Source: Anaerolineae bacterium
Lineage (GTDB): Bacteria; Chloroflexota; Anaerolineae; B4-G1
Length of the DNA: 7,411 nt
Direction of reading: 5' to 3'
Assembly: GCA_030612185.1 (NCBI GenBank)
Contig: JAUWOI010000207.1
Coordinates: forward strand, 1 to 7,411
Shown here in pieces: positions 5,221-7,411 of this stretch. The position numbers and the translations under genes were made by a program. The stretch's first letter is position 1. Each line of letters opens with the position of its first letter. The notes under the pieces were generated by a model. That model did not search any database and had not been told where the DNA came from. It saw nothing but the letters and a program-made list of their open reading frames with translations.

Positions 5221-7411
5221 CCCGACCCAACGTCCTACTCGAATCCTGGCTCCCCTTCGACATCATCGGCGCGGAGAGCCTGCGCGACGCCAGCGCAGCA
5301 CGCAAGCCACCCCTCAATCGGCTCCACGTCTGGTGGGCGCGGCGGCCACTGACCGTATCCCGCGCTGCCATCGTCGCCAGCCTGCTGCCAGACTTCCGAG
5401 GTCTCCAAGACTTCGGAAGTCTAGACCTGCGCCAGAAGTTCCCCACCGAGGAAGCCTACCACGCCTGGTTCCTGCGGCTGATGGGCATCCACGGCGACCC
5501 GGTGGCAGGGCGTAAGAAGCTGCTCAAGGCCCGCGAAGAAGGCAAATTCATCCCCAACCCCTACACCCACGATCGTGCTTTCACCGTCAACCCCGCGCCA
5601 GAGGACCTGGCGCTGATGGAAGAACTGCTCGCCCTTACCTGGGGGGAGAAGGAACTGAGCCAATTCACCGTGCTGGACCCATTCGCCGGCGGCGGCTCCA
5701 TCCCCTTCGAGGCGCGGCGCTATGGCTTCGCTACCGTCGCCAATGAACTCAACCCCGTCGCGGCGGTCATCCTCAAGGCCACGCTCGATTACCCGGCCAG
5801 CTTCGGCCCTGACCTGGCCGCCGACATCAAGAAGTGGGGACGACGTTGGTATGAGCTGGTCAAGCCGCGTTTGCAGCCTTTCTTCACCCCGCTGCCCAAC
5901 CATGCCGAAGGTGCGGCCTACCTCTGGGCGCGCACCGTCGCCTGCCCCATCACCGGAAAGCCGGTGCCGCTCAGCCCCAACTGGTGGCTGAGCAAAAAGA
6001 AGACGCCGATGGCCGCCCGCCTGCTGGCCGATCCCGCCTGGGATGAACCCCGCTTCCAGATCGTGGCGGGCGACGCCATTGACTTCGACCCGAACGAGGG
6101 CACGGTCAGCCGTGGCGTGGGCCGCTCCCCCTGGACCGGCGACGCGGTGGACGGCGACTACATCAAGGCCGAGGCCCAGGCCGGGCGCATGGGGCAGATG
6201 CTCTACGCCGTAGCGATCAAGCGACGCGGCGGCTTCGACTTCCGTCCCCCCACGCCGGAGGACCTGGAGGCCGTCCGCGCCGCCGAGGCGGAACTGGCCC
6301 GCAAGCGTCCCCTGTGGGAGGCGCAGAATGTCATCCCGACAGAGCCTTTCCCTGAAGGCAACGACTTGCGCCCGCTGCGCTATGGGATGCCCACCTGGGC
6401 TGACTTCTTCTCCCCGCGTCAACTGCTGGCGCTGGGTACCTTCGCTGAGACGCTGCGTGACCTGCGCGACGAAATGCGAGCCGCGATGGATGCTGAGCGT
6501 GCGGCCGCGGTGGAGACGTATCTAGGCGTGATGATGGACAAAGCGGTTATCTACAACAACCGTGCCTGTCGCTATGACCCAACCCGTGGCATTCGCAGCG
6601 TCTTTGATCGCCACGACTTTGCTTTTGTTTGGAGCCACGCTGAGTTTGACGCTTCCGCCAACCTGCTTCCCTGGGCAATTGACCAGATAGCCGACGCTTA
6701 CCGGGATATGACCAAACTGCTGGCCCTCCCTCAATCCACGCTGGAAGGTCAGCAGGTAGAGCGCGGGCCATTGACTGTGCTTCAAGGCAACGCCGCCGAC
6801 CTCTCCTCCCTCCCTGACTGCTCCGTCCACGCCATCGTCACCGACCCGCCCTACTATGACAACGTCATGTACGCCGAACTGGCCGACTTCTTCTACGTCT
6901 GGCTCAAGCGCACCGCCGGCCACCTCTACCCGGAATGGTTCGCCGCCCAACTGACCGACAAGGACGCCGAGGCCGTCGCTAACCCCGCCCGCTTCAAGGA
7001 CATTGCCTCCCCCTCTCCCGCTCGCGGGAGAGGGGGCCGGGGGGTGAGGGCCCTGGCCGAAAAGGACTATGAGCGCAAGATGGCGGCCGCCTTCCGCGAG
7101 ATGCACCGTGTCCTGCGCGACGATGGTGTCCTGACGGTGATGTTCACCCATAAGCGGGTCGAGGCCTGGGACACGTTGGCCACCGCCCTCATCGGCGCCG
7201 GGTTCAGCGTCGAATCCTCCTGGCCCGTCCACACCGAGAGCGAGCATTCCCTGCACCAGGCGAAGAAGAACGCCGCCCGCAGCACCATCCTGCTGGCTTG
7301 CCGCAAACGAAGAGACAAGGGGACAAGGAGACAAGGGGACAAGGAGACCGTCTCCGTCTCTCCCACTCTCCGAGTCTCCCCCTCTCCGCTCTGTTCGGCT
7401 CGGCTGGGAAG
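5217..7411 (+). CDS. DUF1156 adenine-specific DNA methyltransferase (3' truncated)
   Basis: The frame is open to the window end: 731 residues are visible, and full-length relatives are, from memory, about 900-1000. It begins with a DUF1156 domain (LLESWLPFDIIGAESLRDASAARKPPLNRLHVWWARRPL). The AdoMet-binding motif I is D154-PFAGGGS and the catalytic motif IV is D543-PPYYDN, typical of N6-adenine methylation. Motif I precedes IV with ~390 residues between, probably holding target recognition. GDYIKAEAQAGRMGQ and FDRHDFAFVWS blocks are conserved in this COG1743-type family. The zinc-ribbon cysteines expected there look degenerate: only C243 in CPITGK, and SPWTGD at 304-309. It is translationally coupled to the Cys-rich gene by ATGA, with GGAG at 5204-5207. 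Three repeat-derived inserts interrupt it near residues 58-69, 598-612 and from about 699. Such enzymes mark self DNA in defence clusters together with DUF499 proteins. Confidence 0.9.
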   Translation, partial: MTRPNVLLESWLPFDIIGAESLRDASAARKPPLNRLHVWWARRPLTVSRAAIVASLLPDFRGLQDFGSLDLRQKFPTEEAYHAWFLRLMGIHGDPVAGRKKLLKAREEGKFIPNPYTHDRAFTVNPAPEDLALMEELLALTWGEKELSQFTVLDPFAGGGSIPFEARRYGFATVANELNPVAAVILKATLDYPASFGPDLAADIKKWGRRWYELVKPRLQPFFTPLPNHAEGAAYLWARTVACPITGKPVPLSPNWWLSKKKTPMAARLLADPAWDEPRFQIVAGDAIDFDPNEGTVSRGVGRSPWTGDAVDGDYIKAEAQAGRMGQMLYAVAIKRRGGFDFRPPTPEDLEAVRAAEAELARKRPLWEAQNVIPTEPFPEGNDLRPLRYGMPTWADFFSPRQLLALGTFAETLRDLRDEMRAAMDAERAAAVETYLGVMMDKAVIYNNRACRYDPTRGIRSVFDRHDFAFVWSHAEFDASANLLPWAIDQIADAYRDMTKLLALPQSTLEGQQVERGPLTVLQGNAADLSSLPDCSVHAIVTDPPYYDNVMYAELADFFYVWLKRTAGHLYPEWFAAQLTDKDAEAVANPARFKDIASPSPARGRGGRGVRALAEKDYERKMAAAFREMHRVLRDDGVLTVMFTHKRVEAWDTLATALIGAGFSVESSWPVHTESEHSLHQAKKNAARSTILLACRKRRDKGTRRQGDKETVSVSPTLRVSPSPLCSARLG
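5390..5422. repeat. In-frame paired palindromes in DUF1156 gene
   Basis: AGACTTCCGAGGTCT (5390-5404) and AGACTTCGGAAGTCT (5408-5422) are separated by CCA. The second is a perfect palindrome around its middle base, the first a near-perfect one, and the two are inverted copies of each other at 14 of 15 positions. The element is translated as the stretch DFRGLQDFGSLDL between SRAAIVASLLP and AWFLRLMGIHGDPV. From memory these blocks are much closer together in relatives, so this looks like a repeat inserted into a linker without loss of frame. Confidence 0.78.
7009..7050. repeat. In-frame GC-rich palindromic repeat in DUF1156 gene
   Basis: Perfect 13-bp arms CCCCCTCTCCCGC (7009-7021) and GCGGGAGAGGGGG (7024-7036) flank a 2-nt loop, followed by CCGGGGGGTGAGGG. 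This kind of sequence is common between genes in many environmental bacteria (from memory). Here it is translated as SPSPARGRGGRGVRA between NPARFKDIA and LAEKDYERKM, some 55 residues after the DPPY motif, and the frame is maintained. Confidence 0.82.
7313..7385. repeat. 8-bp tandem repeat (RGACAAGG)4.5 with pyrimidine-rich complement-like arm
   Basis: AGACAAGG and GGACAAGG alternate at 7313, 7321, 7329 and 7337, with AGAC following at 7345. The array runs into the palindrome GGAGAC-C-GTCTCC (7343-7355) and then a CTCTCC/GTCTCC-rich stretch to about 7385 that resembles the reverse complement of the array. It lies in the methyltransferase frame directly after STILLACRKR. The unit is not a multiple of three, so a gain or loss of one unit would shift the frame. 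Confidence 0.8.

Noticed and set aside
5421..6422. 333-codon minus-strand open frame
   Set aside because: It is antisense to the clearly recognisable methyltransferase and arises from GC-rich codon bias.
6522..7334. 270-codon minus-strand open frame
   Set aside because: It also mirrors the methyltransferase, including the DPPY region, and shows no family signature.
1..7411. CRISPR array, tRNA or rRNA genes
   Set aside because: No regularly spaced direct repeats with variable spacers and no recognisable RNA gene were seen; the tandem arrays have no spacers.

Overview
The window is a high-GC bacterial segment with a defence-island flavour. It is cut at both ends: the first gene lacks its start and the last lacks its stop. 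The organism cannot be named from the sequence. The GC-rich codon use, the palindromic filler repeats lying inside reading frames, and genes of a kind I associate with Chloroflexota (Anaerolineae-like) and some Cyanobacteria make a Chloroflexota-like environmental genome the best guess. All recognised genes are on the plus strand.

Layout. Bases 1-81 are C/G low-complexity sequence, probably a contig-edge artefact. Up to 1371 runs the C-terminal part of a DUF499 protein (a large ATPase-type defence protein related to BREX BrxC/PglY). It overlaps by 4 nt an ASCH-domain protein (1368-2318) with a second, conserved C-terminal domain. An intergenic gap holds an 82-bp MITE-like repeat (2357-2438). 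Next come a small DUF433 antitoxin-like gene (2461-2697), a candidate promoter with a perfect TATAAT overlapping its stop codon, and a tightly packed lower-GC trio: a TIGR04255-family protein (2742-3518), a protein with a DUF5678-like C-terminus (3520-4224) and a retropepsin-like aspartyl protease (4224-4679). High-GC sequence then resumes with a small cysteine-rich protein (4732-5220). This overlaps by 4 nt a DUF1156 adenine-specific DNA methyltransferase (5217 to the window end, 731 residues visible).

Interpretation. DUF499 and DUF1156 are known partners in methyltransferase-based phage-defence clusters. Here the pair is split: DUF499-ASCH lies on one side, Cys-rich protein-DUF1156 on the other, with a lower-GC block between that looks inserted. 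A plausible reading is that the methyltransferase marks self DNA, the DUF499 ATPase takes part in the defence response, and the ASCH protein may sense a modified base. The protease trio may be an independent cargo module.

The most striking structural feature is that the ASCH and DUF1156 genes carry five different short palindromic or tandem repeats inside open frames, mostly at apparent linkers. One of them, an 8-bp tandem repeat in the methyltransferase, could change frame if its copy number changed.
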